Shown here: positions 8,549 through 17,401 of the stretch, piece after piece
Layout: each line of letters starts with the position of its first letter
Numbering within the stretch: the stretch's first letter is position 1
Assembly (NCBI GenBank): GCA_004211595.1
Contig: SEDO01000003.1
Span: 62,001 to 126,000 of the forward strand
Direction: 5' to 3'
DNA from: Pedobacter sp.
GTDB taxonomy: Bacteria; Bacteroidota; Bacteroidia; Sphingobacteriales; Sphingobacteriaceae
Length of the DNA: 64,000 nucleotides
The notes under the pieces: generated by a model
Database searches by the model: none
Told to the model about the DNA's origin: nothing
What the model saw: the letters and a program-made list of their open reading frames with translations, nothing else
Program-made: the position numbers and the translations under genes

Positions 8549-8576
8549 TTGTAAAGAAAGCTTAAAAATTTTACAA
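8549..8576. promoter_or_regulatory. inverted repeat in the symporter/ECF sigma divergent promoter region
   Basis: TTGTAAA (8549-8555) and TTTACAA (8570-8576) form a 7-bp perfect inverted repeat with a 14-nt spacer, roughly centred on AAGCTT, in the 149-nt divergent intergenic region. It could be a regulator site or a structure in a leader. No exact TAnnTTTG box accompanies the sigma gene, which fits an ECF-type promoter. Confidence 0.25.
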
Positions 8577-8636
8577 ACTTTACTGTAACAAAATTACCCT
8601 TAATTGCTCTAAAAGTTATCTAAAAAAAGCCCCATA

Positions 8637-9134
8637 GTGAACCAAAAGGACGTTTTATTTAAAGAGATTTTTGATAAAAATTCTAAAAAAATTTTTCACT
8701 TATGCTATGGTTATACAGGGGACAAAGACGCTGCAAACGATTTATTGCAAGAAACATTTTTAAAAGTATGGCAGAATCTAGATAAGTTTAGGAGCAAATC
8801 TTTAATTTCTACCTGGATTTATAGAATAGCTGTAAATACCTGTTTAACCTACCTAAGATCAGAAAAGCGTCAAGCAAAAGATGAATTGACAGATCAAATT
8901 ATTGAATCTAAGATTGATGAATATTCTGAAAAAAACGAGCAAGTAGCACTTTTATATAAATCAATATCTAAACTGGAAGAAAACGACAGGTTAATAATTA
9001 CGATGGTTTTAGATGAAATTCCTTATCCAGAAATAGCAGAAATTTCAGGTATAAGTGAAGGAAATCTACGTGTTAAGATTCATAGAATAAAACAAAAGCT
9101 TACAGAATTGTATAATCAACATGCAAAAATTTGA
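8637..9134 (+). CDS. ECF-type RNA polymerase sigma factor
   Basis: The 165-residue protein has sigma region 2 at about residues 18-75 (GYTGDKDAANDLLQETFLKVW, then WIYRIAVNTCLTYLR) and region 4 at about 113-156 (LEENDRLIITMVLDEI, then a helix-turn-helix IAEISGISEGNLRVKIHRIK). This is the two-domain layout of extracytoplasmic-function sigma factors. The start is GTG at 8637; no nearby ATG gives an intact region 2. The next gene overlaps its end by 14 nt and encodes a small membrane protein, the usual place for an anti-sigma factor. The stimulus and target genes are unknown. Confidence 0.93.
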   Translation: MNQKDVLFKEIFDKNSKKIFHLCYGYTGDKDAANDLLQETFLKVWQNLDKFRSKSLISTWIYRIAVNTCLTYLRSEKRQAKDELTDQIIESKIDEYSEKNEQVALLYKSISKLEENDRLIITMVLDEIPYPEIAEISGISEGNLRVKIHRIKQKLTELYNQHAKI

Positions 9135-9723
9135 TCAAATAGAAGCATTATGGGCCTCACATTCCATTGATTTGAAGATATCAGCTGATGATATGCTCAA
9201 ACAGGCGAAGCGTGAAATGAATGCAATTCGGAGTAAATCCGTAATTAATATTATGGGTATGCTTGCCTCCTTATTAATTGTGGCCTCATTATGGATTTAT
9301 CAATTTGACTCATGGACTACTCATGCAGGTATTGCTATTATAATATTATCTATTGCGACCTATACTTTTATACTTTACAGAAATTATAGAACCATTTCTT
9401 CCATTGATATTACCCAACATCCAGAAAAATTTTTAAGTAAATTAAAGGTCTATCAATTACAACGCCATAACCTTTACACCAAACTATATTGGTTTTATGC
9501 TATTGCATTATCACTTGGAATGGGGCTTTATTTATATGCTTTAATTGATCACTTAAAACCTATTGCTCAACTCATATTCTGCACCTTAAGTTTTGGTTGG
9601 ATTGTATTTTGTTCAACCTTAGTAAGAAAAGCAGTTATCCAAAAAGATAAGCAGAGAATATCCCTGCTTATCGAAAAATTTGAACGTATCTCTGATCAAT
9701 TTAAAAATAATGAACAGGAGTAA
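9121..9723 (+). CDS. four-helix membrane protein, putative anti-sigma partner of the ECF sigma factor
   Basis: A 200-residue protein with a soluble N-terminal stretch (about 1-42) and four predicted membrane helices (about 44-62, 68-86, 121-140 and 147-168), then a short cytoplasmic helix. Its ATG lies inside the last codons of the sigma gene (14-nt overlap), implying coupled translation. By position it is a candidate anti-sigma factor, but I see no zinc-binding HxxxCxxC motif and only a weak similarity in layout to known anti-sigma proteins. The 3' end converges on the hexosaminidase gene with a 2-nt gap. The role is inferred from context only. Confidence 0.65.
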   Translation: MQKFDQIEALWASHSIDLKISADDMLKQAKREMNAIRSKSVINIMGMLASLLIVASLWIYQFDSWTTHAGIAIIILSIATYTFILYRNYRTISSIDITQHPEKFLSKLKVYQLQRHNLYTKLYWFYAIALSLGMGLYLYALIDHLKPIAQLIFCTLSFGWIVFCSTLVRKAVIQKDKQRISLLIEKFERISDQFKNNEQE

Positions 9724-9725
9724 TT

Positions 9726-11642
9726 TTATTTTTTTGATTCCTCTTTTTTAGCTTCTAAATAACCATTATTATATTCAGTTTCCATAACTACACTTCGCCT
9801 TCCACTTGGAGCAATCACTATGGTTTTTAAGATTTTCCTTTTACCCGGCTCTACATTAATTTTAAAAGGCTTTGTATAAAGAGCAGCAGTTTCAGCAGGT
9901 CTATAATTATCTAAAGTGTAATAAATGCGAGCGCCATTAATGGAAGGTTTTAAATTGATTTCAAACTCCGATCCTTTTTGAACATTAGTCGCTTGTCCAA
10001 TTGCAGAGGGGATTCTGAAATTAATCCCTTGCTTATCTAAAAAGGCTAAATGAATAGGTAATCTAGTTTCCTGAAAGTCATTAAAATCCTTACGTTCTAA
10101 TGCCGACCAAGCTATTTCAGACAATGCCATTAGCCTCGGCATAAGATGATACTCTACCTTTTCTGGGCTTTCTATATATTCTGTCCAAATATTTGCTTGT
10201 ACTCCTAAAATATGCTTTTTCTGCTCTACTGTTAAAACATCAGGAACTGGATTATAGTTATACACCTTTTCAAAGGTTGATAAACCTCCGATACTAAGCG
10301 GTTCATCTGGCGCATTGGATTGCTTATGATCAAAATATAATCCCGCAGAAGCTGGGGTCATAATAACATCATGATTTTGTTGAGCCGCAGCAATTCCACC
10401 AGATTCTCCCCTCCAACTCATTACAGTGGCATTAGGGGCTAATCCGCCCTCTAAAATTTCATCCCATCCAATAATAGATCTGCCTTTATTATTTAAATAT
10501 TTTTCAATTCGTTGAATAAAATAACTCTGTAGTTCATGCTCATCTTTTAAATTTAATTTCTTAATAAGTGCTTGGCAAAATTCCGATTGCTTCCAATATT
10601 CCTTTGGACATTCATCCCCGCCAATATGAATATACTTAGAAGGGAAAATAGCAATTACCTCATCTAAAACATCTTGTAAAAAATTAAAAGTGTATTCTGT
10701 GGGAACAAATACATCATCAAATACCCCCCATGTTTGTTGCACTTGTTTACCTTTTCTGCTTCCAGACCATGGAGCTTTATCTGCAATAAAGGTATCTCTG
10801 TCGGGAAATGCACTTAATTCAGGATAGGCAGCTATTGCCGCAGAAGCATGACCTGGCATCTCAATTTCAGGAATAACCGTTACAAACTTAGATTTAGCAT
10901 ATTCCACAATTTCTTTTGCTTCTGCCTGGGTATAAAAACCCCCATAGTTTTCATTATCAGTTCCTCCGGTACCTGGGTAATTCCCCACAATAGTGCCATT
11001 TCTATAGCCACCCACTGCGGTAAGTTTAGGGTACTTCTTAATTTCAATCCTCCATCCTTGATCATCCGTTAAATGCCAATGAAAGGTGTTCATTTTATAA
11101 CTTGAAATTAAGTCTATGTACTTTTTAATAAAACTTAAAGGAAAAAAGTGTCGGGATACATCTAAGTGATTTCCTCTATAGGCAAAGCGAGGATAATCTG
11201 TAATATTTACCAAGGGGACATTCAACGTTGGACCTTGATGAGAATATAACATTTGAATCAAAGATTGAGTAGCATAAAACAATCCTGCACCCTTCCCAAC
11301 AAGTTTAATTTGCTTAGGAGTAATTTGTATTAGATAACCTTCTTTTGGTAAATTCTCAGACCCTTGGCTAGTTAATACAATTGCTTTTTTACCAACAGGA
11401 ACTGTATTTGCGTTCACCAAATTAAACTCTGCCTGCGTTTTAATAAACTCTTTTAGTAAAGCTGCTATTTGATCATTTTCCCTTTCTCCATTTACAAAAA
11501 CAACCGAATTATCAAATAAAAAATGTCCATTTTGTCTTTCGACAGAAACTGGAGCAGGAATAATCCCTAAATTAGGATTATCTTGAGCTTGTAGGCCGAT
11601 AATGCCAAATGCTAGAAATAGAGAAAGGTAAATTTTCTTCAT
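9726..11642 (-). CDS. beta-N-acetylhexosaminidase, glycoside hydrolase family 20
   Basis: Releases terminal beta-linked GlcNAc or GalNAc from glycans. The ORF track starts at 11666, but the ATG at 11642 is better: it places MKKIYLSLFLAFGIIGLQAQ as a clean signal peptide and removes the overlap with trxB. An N-terminal GH20b domain is followed by the catalytic barrel, with DVSRHFFP near residue 165, WHLTDDQGWR near 190 and the catalytic Asp-Glu pair in HIGGDECPKEYW near 340. A CHB_HEX_C-like C-terminal domain (ARIYYTLDNYRP) follows. It is periplasmic or outer-membrane associated. It lies 16 nt after trxB, probably by chance of operon layout rather than function. Confidence 0.95.
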   Translation of the reverse strand: MKKIYLSLFLAFGIIGLQAQDNPNLGIIPAPVSVERQNGHFLFDNSVVFVNGERENDQIAALLKEFIKTQAEFNLVNANTVPVGKKAIVLTSQGSENLPKEGYLIQITPKQIKLVGKGAGLFYATQSLIQMLYSHQGPTLNVPLVNITDYPRFAYRGNHLDVSRHFFPLSFIKKYIDLISSYKMNTFHWHLTDDQGWRIEIKKYPKLTAVGGYRNGTIVGNYPGTGGTDNENYGGFYTQAEAKEIVEYAKSKFVTVIPEIEMPGHASAAIAAYPELSAFPDRDTFIADKAPWSGSRKGKQVQQTWGVFDDVFVPTEYTFNFLQDVLDEVIAIFPSKYIHIGGDECPKEYWKQSEFCQALIKKLNLKDEHELQSYFIQRIEKYLNNKGRSIIGWDEILEGGLAPNATVMSWRGESGGIAAAQQNHDVIMTPASAGLYFDHKQSNAPDEPLSIGGLSTFEKVYNYNPVPDVLTVEQKKHILGVQANIWTEYIESPEKVEYHLMPRLMALSEIAWSALERKDFNDFQETRLPIHLAFLDKQGINFRIPSAIGQATNVQKGSEFEINLKPSINGARIYYTLDNYRPAETAALYTKPFKINVEPGKRKILKTIVIAPSGRRSVVMETEYNNGYLEAKKEESKK

Positions 11643-11658
11643 ATTAATTAAATAAAAT

Positions 11659-12603
11659 TTAATCATTTAATGCCGCTAAATAACGTTCTGCATCTAATGC
11701 TGCCATACAGCCTGAACCCGCTGCCGTAATAGCTTGACGATAATAACTATCTTGTACATCCCCGCAGGCAAATACACCCTCGATATTGGTTTTAGTACTA
11801 CCGGGCTGCGTAATTAAATAACCTGTTTCATCCATATCTAACCAATCTTTAAAAATTTCTGTATTTGGCTTATGACCAATCGCTACAAAGAACCCATCTA
11901 CTTCTAATTCACTTTCTTGTTGAGTTTGATTGTTTATCACACGAACTCCTTTAACATTTTTTCCATTACCTAATATCTCTTGGGCCTCTGTATTGTAAAT
12001 TACCTCAATATTTGGCGTATTTAAAACTCTATGGACCATGGCTTTACTGGCTCTAAATTCATCTCTCCTTACAAGCATATATACTTTTTCACAAAGTTTC
12101 GCTAAATAAGTAGCCTCTTCAGCCGCGGTATCTCCAGCACCAACAATAGCCACCTTTTGACCCTTAAAAAAGAATCCATCACATACTGCACACGCAGATA
12201 CCCCAAAACCATTATATTGTTGTTCACTTGGTAAACCTAACCATTTTGCTTTAGCCCCCGTGGCTATGATAACTGTATCCGCGGTAAGGGTTTTCATTTC
12301 GTCAACCACAACTTTGTGCGGTTTAGCTGAAAAATCTACTGAACTTACATATCCAAATCTTACTTGAGTTCCAAATCTTTCAGCCTGATTCTTAAAATCT
12401 TCCATCATTTCGGGTCCCATAATACCATTCGGATAACCTGGAAAATTATCCACATCAGTAGTTTGAGTCAATTGTCCTCCCATTTCCATCCCTGTGTATA
12501 AAATGGGTTTTAAATCAGCTCTAGCGGCATAAATAGCAGCTGTATAACCTGCAGGACCAGATCCAATAATTAAGCATTCTACGTGTTCTATTTCTGTTGA
12601 CAT
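11659..12603 (-). CDS. trxB: thioredoxin-disulfide reductase
   Basis: A cytoplasmic flavoprotein that transfers electrons from NADPH to thioredoxin. At 314 residues it has the normal low-molecular-weight size. It shows the FAD motif GSGPAGYTAAIYAARA near residue 13, the redox-active CAVCDG near residue 137, the NADPH motif GAGDTAAEEATYLA near 155, and a C-terminal ACGDVQDSYYRQ FAD motif. The start ATG is clear. The downstream GH20 gene follows closely. The upstream gap to the dipeptidase gene is 46 nt with no exact promoter box. Confidence 0.97.
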   Translation of the reverse strand: MSTEIEHVECLIIGSGPAGYTAAIYAARADLKPILYTGMEMGGQLTQTTDVDNFPGYPNGIMGPEMMEDFKNQAERFGTQVRFGYVSSVDFSAKPHKVVVDEMKTLTADTVIIATGAKAKWLGLPSEQQYNGFGVSACAVCDGFFFKGQKVAIVGAGDTAAEEATYLAKLCEKVYMLVRRDEFRASKAMVHRVLNTPNIEVIYNTEAQEILGNGKNVKGVRVINNQTQQESELEVDGFFVAIGHKPNTEIFKDWLDMDETGYLITQPGSTKTNIEGVFACGDVQDSYYRQAITAAGSGCMAALDAERYLAALND

Positions 12604-12649
12604 ATATAAATTATAAAAAATTCGAATAATAATTAAATTTAAAAGCTTC

Positions 12650-14335
12650 CTACTCCCCCTTATTTGCTTTTAAGACCCTTATAAAATTAAGGCCTAATAT
12701 CTTCTCAATATCGGAGGCTTTGTAGCCTCGCTTAACTAATGCTTCAGTAAATAAAGGATAATCCGCTACACTATTTAAACCTTGTGGAAAAGATTCGGCC
12801 CCATCAAAATCTGCTCCTAATCCAACATGATTTACCCCTACTAATTTTACAATATGATCGATATGATCAATGGCTAACTCAATCGGGGCTCTAATGGCCT
12901 CAGCTTCGACAGGATAACGACTAATTAATGTATCAATCGCATCACCTCGCCCTAAACGTTGGCTTAAAGATTTAAATTCTTCTGCATATTTATCTAAAAA
13001 CATTTGCGTGTTTTTTCTATATGTGGAATCTAAAAATCCATTATATAGATTTAAACTTATAAGACCATTATTTTTTGCTAGAGCCTTTATTTGATCATCC
13101 TTAACATTTCTAGGAACTGGGTTCAATGCATAAACTGAACTATGAGAAAGTATGACAGGTTTAGTAGTAATTTTTAAAACATCATAGAAAGTCTTTTCTC
13201 CAACATGAGATAAATCTATTATTACCCCAAGTTCATTTAATTTTACTATTACTTGCTTTCCAAAATCACTTAATCCTGCTCGGTCAGCTGATACCTTCCC
13301 TGATGCCTCATCGGCTGCAGAACTAGCCCAAGCGGTACTATTGTTCCACGTTAAAGTTAGGTAAATCATTCCCCTGTCTGCTAAACTCTTTAACTTTGTC
13401 AGATCATCTTCTATCATATGACCGCCTTCTACACCAAACATGGCAGCCATTTTATTAGATTTAACCACCGCTTCCAAATCTCTACCTGTCTTTACAAAAC
13501 TAATTTTATCAGGATATCTTTGGATTAAACTAAATAATGAATCAATTTGCTGTTTAGCAATATTATAACCTCCGGATGCATCACTCCATACAGAAAATAC
13601 TTGTACATCCAATCCGCCTTTTTTGGCTCTCTCCAAATCAAAATGTCCAGTTTTTTGCATTACGCCAATATCAATACCAGATTTTATTTGATTGTATAAA
13701 ATATCCCCATGCGTATCTATTAAAGTTGCATTAAAATGAATGCTTTTATATTTTGGTTTAGGTATTTGAATGCCATTTTTGAAATAAGAAATTTTCCCTT
13801 TAGCATTTGTCCATTCCCCCTCGGCTAGGCCCAATTTATAATTACCACTCATGATTAATTTACCTTTATAATCATAAGCAAGGTATGGCCCATTCTTAAT
13901 ACCATTTACAAAATATGTGGAAGATTTAACTGTTTTATTTGGATAAAATTCATACCACAATCCATGTAAAACTCCCTCCTTAAACTTACCTTTACTTGAA
14001 ATAAAAGTGGGGCCTTCTTTTATGGCAAAATCAAAAGGTGAAATGGCATTGAAATCTTCAATATATGAGTAATAAATAAAATCTCCATGCGGAATCAACA
14101 TAGCAGAATCCTTATAACTACCAGTCATTAATACTTGGTTATAAACATCAATTGTTTTTAAATAATAAATATCGCTGTTACTTAACTTTCCAAAGTAACC
14201 ATAAGAATCAGCTTGTAGGCTGTCTTTTATCAATGATTTATTTTTAAAATAAAGTGTTTTCACTTGCCCAAATGAAGAAATAGGTAACACGCAACCTAAA
14301 AGAACCATCCATAAACAGGCTTTAAACATTTTCAT
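12650..14335 (-). CDS. secreted M19 (renal-type) dipeptidase with N-terminal MORN-like repeats
   Basis: Residues beyond about 205 form a membrane-dipeptidase (M19) domain. The metal ligands are visible: DTHGD, GVEGGHM, IDLSHVGE and LSHSSVYALNPVPRN, plus the GADFDG motif. Family members hydrolyse dipeptides, including some with D-residues. The first 200 residues hold a signal peptide ending near SSFGQ and MORN-like repeats (GLWYEFYPNKTVKSS, GPYLAYDYKGKLIMSG), an unusual attachment for M19 enzymes. The ORF-track start (14362) overlaps the carboxylase gene; the in-frame ATG at 14335 gives a better signal peptide and a 10-nt gap. An LLGC sequence could be read as a lipobox, but SPase I cleavage looks more likely. 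Confidence 0.88.
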   Translation of the reverse strand: MKMFKACLWMVLLGCVLPISSFGQVKTLYFKNKSLIKDSLQADSYGYFGKLSNSDIYYLKTIDVYNQVLMTGSYKDSAMLIPHGDFIYYSYIEDFNAISPFDFAIKEGPTFISSKGKFKEGVLHGLWYEFYPNKTVKSSTYFVNGIKNGPYLAYDYKGKLIMSGNYKLGLAEGEWTNAKGKISYFKNGIQIPKPKYKSIHFNATLIDTHGDILYNQIKSGIDIGVMQKTGHFDLERAKKGGLDVQVFSVWSDASGGYNIAKQQIDSLFSLIQRYPDKISFVKTGRDLEAVVKSNKMAAMFGVEGGHMIEDDLTKLKSLADRGMIYLTLTWNNSTAWASSAADEASGKVSADRAGLSDFGKQVIVKLNELGVIIDLSHVGEKTFYDVLKITTKPVILSHSSVYALNPVPRNVKDDQIKALAKNNGLISLNLYNGFLDSTYRKNTQMFLDKYAEEFKSLSQRLGRGDAIDTLISRYPVEAEAIRAPIELAIDHIDHIVKLVGVNHVGLGADFDGAESFPQGLNSVADYPLFTEALVKRGYKASDIEKILGLNFIRVLKANKGE

Positions 14336-14345
14336 AATTTTAATA

Positions 14346-15974
14346 TTATGTTTGTATAACACCTACATTATAACGCTCGGTAATCGGCGCATGATTGGCT
14401 GCTTCAATGCCCATAGAAATATGTTTTCTGGTTTCCACTGGATCAATTATACCATCCACCCACAATCTAGCAGCGGCATAATAAGGCGAGGTTTGTTTAT
14501 CATATCTCTCTGTAATTTCATTAGCTAATTTCTGTTTCTCAGAATCTTCCAATGTCAACCCTTTAGCAAGCATGGCCGATTCTTGTATTTGTAATAGCAC
14601 CTTACCTGCTTGAGCTCCTCCCATTACTGCTATTTTAGCTGAGGGCCAAGCATAAATCAAACGTGGGTCATAGGCTTTTCCACACATAGCATAATTCCCT
14701 GCTCCATAAGAATTACCAACAATAATAGTAAACTTTGGAACTACAGAATTAGCCATTGCAGAAACCATTTTAGCACCATCTTTAATGATGCCCCCATGTT
14801 CCGACCTACTTCCAACCATAAAACCCGTAACATCTTGTAAAAATAAAAGCGGAATCTTTTTTTGATTGCAATTCATAATAAATCTAGCTGCTTTATCAGC
14901 ACTATCTGAATAGATTACTCCCCCAAATTGCATTTCACCTTTTTTAGATTTAACTACTTTTCGTTGATTAGCAACAATACCTACAGCCCAGCCTTCAATT
15001 CTGGCTAATCCGCACATTATGCTCTGGCCATATAGTTCTTTATAAGGTTCATAACTTTTAGCATCAACAATACAGTTTAATAGGTCCAACATGTCATAAG
15101 GCTTTTCCCTACTATCCGGCAAGACTCCATAAACATCTTCAATTTTTCGGGCGGGTGCTTTCGCATCAATACGATTAAACCCTGCTTTTTCATTTTCACC
15201 AAGCATACTCATGATATGCTTAATTGAATCTAAACAAGCTGAATCCGACGGATGTTTATAGTCAGTGACACCCGAAATTTCACAATGCGTGCTAGCTCCT
15301 CCCAATTTTTCATTGTCAATCTCTTCTCCAATAGCTGATTTCACTAGATAGGAACCAGCTAAAAATACTGACCCTGTTCCCTCTACTATCATAGCTTCAT
15401 CACTCATAATAGGCAAATAGGCACCTCCCGCTACACAAGAGCCCATAATGGCTGAAATTTGCACGATTCCTTGGGCTGACATTTTAGCGTTATTTCTAAA
15501 AATTCTCCCAAAATGTTCCTTGTCCGGAAATATTTCATCCTGCATAGGAAGGTATACTCCAGCACTGTCTACTAAATAAATAATAGGAATTTTATTTTCT
15601 ATTGCAATTTCTTGGGCTCTCAAATTTTTCTTGGCAGTCATTGGAAACCAAGCCCCTGCTTTTACAGTAGCATCATTTGCAACAATTATACATAACCGAC
15701 CACTCACATAGCCCATTATACAAACCACACCAGCACTCGGACATCCCCCTTCTTGAAGGTACATTTCATCGGCAGCTAAAGCACCTATCTCTATAAAATC
15801 TGAGTGATCATCTAATAGATATGAAATTCTTTCCCGAGCCAGCATTTTACCCTTCTCTTTCTGCTTGGCAGCACTTTTTTCTCCTCCGCCTTTATAAATC
15901 TGCTTTAGCTTAGTTTGAAGAAAGTATGTAAGTTGTTTATTTTGATCTTCGTTTTTATTAAATTCAATATCCAT
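14346..15974 (-). CDS. acyl-CoA carboxylase carboxyltransferase (beta) subunit, methylcrotonyl-CoA-carboxylase-like
   Basis: The 542-residue protein is a biotin-dependent carboxyltransferase. It has both crotonase-fold halves, with GSCVAGGAYLPIMSDE in the first and NSYGAGNYAMCGKAYDPR and MGGAQAGKVL in the second. The YDPRLIYAWPSAKI region resembles 3-methylcrotonyl-CoA carboxylase beta (leucine breakdown) more than propionyl-CoA carboxylase, but substrate assignment from motifs is tentative. The biotin carboxylase/carrier alpha subunit is not in the window, so it must be encoded elsewhere. The M19 gene follows directly. Upstream is a 63-nt gap to the LOG gene. Confidence 0.9.
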   Translation of the reverse strand: MDIEFNKNEDQNKQLTYFLQTKLKQIYKGGGEKSAAKQKEKGKMLARERISYLLDDHSDFIEIGALAADEMYLQEGGCPSAGVVCIMGYVSGRLCIIVANDATVKAGAWFPMTAKKNLRAQEIAIENKIPIIYLVDSAGVYLPMQDEIFPDKEHFGRIFRNNAKMSAQGIVQISAIMGSCVAGGAYLPIMSDEAMIVEGTGSVFLAGSYLVKSAIGEEIDNEKLGGASTHCEISGVTDYKHPSDSACLDSIKHIMSMLGENEKAGFNRIDAKAPARKIEDVYGVLPDSREKPYDMLDLLNCIVDAKSYEPYKELYGQSIMCGLARIEGWAVGIVANQRKVVKSKKGEMQFGGVIYSDSADKAARFIMNCNQKKIPLLFLQDVTGFMVGSRSEHGGIIKDGAKMVSAMANSVVPKFTIIVGNSYGAGNYAMCGKAYDPRLIYAWPSAKIAVMGGAQAGKVLLQIQESAMLAKGLTLEDSEKQKLANEITERYDKQTSPYYAAARLWVDGIIDPVETRKHISMGIEAANHAPITERYNVGVIQT

Positions 15975-16037
15975 GGCAGCAATTTAGGGCAATTATAGTG
16001 AATACCAAAGCCTAATATGGTATTCATTAAACTTATT

Positions 16038-16622
16038 TTAGATTAGGTTTCTCTCCGTAAACCATTTATCATCTGGTTTAATATTAAAGTTCTGCATAGC
16101 CATAATCAACTTTCTTGGATTGGTTTCAGATAAAACTAAATCTCGATTTCTTGCTTTTAAAAAGCCAAATTGAATCATATTATCTAATTGTTGAAAGAGA
16201 GGGTCATAAAAGCTATTAAAATTTAAAACGCCAATAGGTTTGTTATGTAGGCCTAACTGCAACCAAGTTAATACCTCAAAAAACTCTTCCATCGTGCCAA
16301 AACCGCCAGGTAATATTAAAAAACCATCGGATAAGTCCGCCATTTTTTGCTTTCGCTGATGCATGTTATCAGTTATAATAAGCTCAGTTAAACCTGTATG
16401 GCCCACTTCTTTATCCATTAAAAAAGAAGGAATAACTCCTACGACCTTACCCCCTAAATTTAATGTAGCATTTGCAATTTCACCCATTATTCCTACTCTA
16501 CCACCACCGTAAATTAGCGTAATTTGGGCATCCACAAGTTCTTTTGCTAAATTTTGAATATGCTCTAAAAGTTCAGTATTCCCATCGAAATTAGCTCCGC
16601 AGTAAACACAGATAGATTTCAT
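16038..16622 (-). CDS. LOG family protein (Rossmann fold nucleotide-binding, TIGR00730 type)
   Basis: A 194-residue cytoplasmic protein with the family motifs CVYCGANFDGN at the N-terminus, IYGGGRVGIMG near residue 38 and PGGFGTMEEFFEVLTW near residue 105. LOG proteins hydrolyse nucleoside 5'-monophosphates to base and ribose 5-phosphate; in plants this activates cytokinins. The bacterial role is usually undefined. It starts 12 nt after the glutathione peroxidase gene, so the two share a transcript. All key PGGxGTxxE residues are present. Confidence 0.92.
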   Translation of the reverse strand: MKSICVYCGANFDGNTELLEHIQNLAKELVDAQITLIYGGGRVGIMGEIANATLNLGGKVVGVIPSFLMDKEVGHTGLTELIITDNMHQRKQKMADLSDGFLILPGGFGTMEEFFEVLTWLQLGLHNKPIGVLNFNSFYDPLFQQLDNMIQFGFLKARNRDLVLSETNPRKLIMAMQNFNIKPDDKWFTERNLI

Positions 16623-16634
16623 TAAAATCGAATC

Positions 16635-17150
16635 TTATAAATTTTTAATAATTTCAGGAGCCATCGGTTTGGTAGCAGATCTAAATCTATGAACTAATTG
16701 ACCGGATTCATTAATTAGAAATTTTTCAAAATTCCATTTGATCTCACCTTTAAAATCAGGATTTTCTGCATTCGTTAAATACTTGAAAAGGGCGCTTATA
16801 TCATCTCCTTTTACAGAGCTTTTTTCCCCTAAAAGAAAAGTAACGCCATAATTTTGCTTACAAAACTCTCCAATTTCCGCATTAGTATCTAATTCTTGTC
16901 CACCGAAATTTGCTGCTGGAAATCCAATTACCACTAATTTATCCTTATACTGTTTATGTAGTTTTTCAAGATCTTCATACTGTGGAGTGTACCCACATTT
17001 AGATGCGGTATTGACAATTAAAATTTTCTTTCCTTTGAACTGAGAAAATTTCACCGTTTTTCCTTCCAGCGTCTTAAATGAGTAATCATAGATAGATGAA
17101 TTAGAAGCAGTAAAAATCTGGCTCATAATCATTAAAATTAATGTGTACAT
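16635..17150 (-). CDS. cysteine-type glutathione peroxidase (probably thioredoxin-dependent)
   Basis: Reduces hydroperoxides. The 171-residue protein has the peroxidatic Cys52 in SKCGYTPQ, the catalytic Gln85 in FGGQE, Trp139-Asn140 in KWNFEKF, and Cys97 in EFCKQN as a candidate resolving residue. The usual FPCNQFGGQE motif reads FPAANFGGQE, so the middle cysteine of many non-selenium homologues is absent. The first 16 residues are hydrophobic and may form a weak export signal; starts at Met7 or Met9 would give a cytoplasmic enzyme. A 17-bp palindrome lies 31 nt upstream of the start codon. The LOG gene follows. Confidence 0.93.
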   Translation of the reverse strand: MYTLILMIMSQIFTASNSSIYDYSFKTLEGKTVKFSQFKGKKILIVNTASKCGYTPQYEDLEKLHKQYKDKLVVIGFPAANFGGQELDTNAEIGEFCKQNYGVTFLLGEKSSVKGDDISALFKYLTNAENPDFKGEIKWNFEKFLINESGQLVHRFRSATKPMAPEIIKNL

Positions 17151-17181
17151 ATTTTTTAGATTTAATTTGGTAAAAAGTGAT

Positions 17182-17198
17182 GGTAGCTAATAGCTACC
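17182..17198. promoter_or_regulatory. 17-bp palindrome upstream of the glutathione peroxidase gene
   Basis: GGTAGCTA-A-TAGCTACC is a perfect 8-bp inverted repeat around a single A. It lies in the 251-nt divergent region between the peroxidase (minus) and topA (plus), 31 nt from the peroxidase start. The position and symmetry suggest a dimeric regulator site. The rest of this intergenic region is very AT-rich and I see no other feature in it. Confidence 0.4.
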
Positions 17199-17401
17199 TA
17201 TTATATTTTAAAATTAGGCTAATGTTTGAATTGCTACAAGTTTTAAACTATTAAAAAAAAATAAAATAATTTAATGGTAAGACAACTAACTATAAATCAA
17301 TATTTTAACTAAGTCATTTAAGGGTAATATATATATTGTATAAATACTTACATTTTGAATTTAGAACTTTTTATAGTTTTCTTTGCAAAAAAACGTTCTG
17401 A

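Noticed and set aside
9726-17150. polysaccharide utilisation locus around the GH20 gene
   Set aside because: No SusC/SusD pair and the neighbours (trxB, dipeptidase, carboxylase) are unrelated to glycan uptake.
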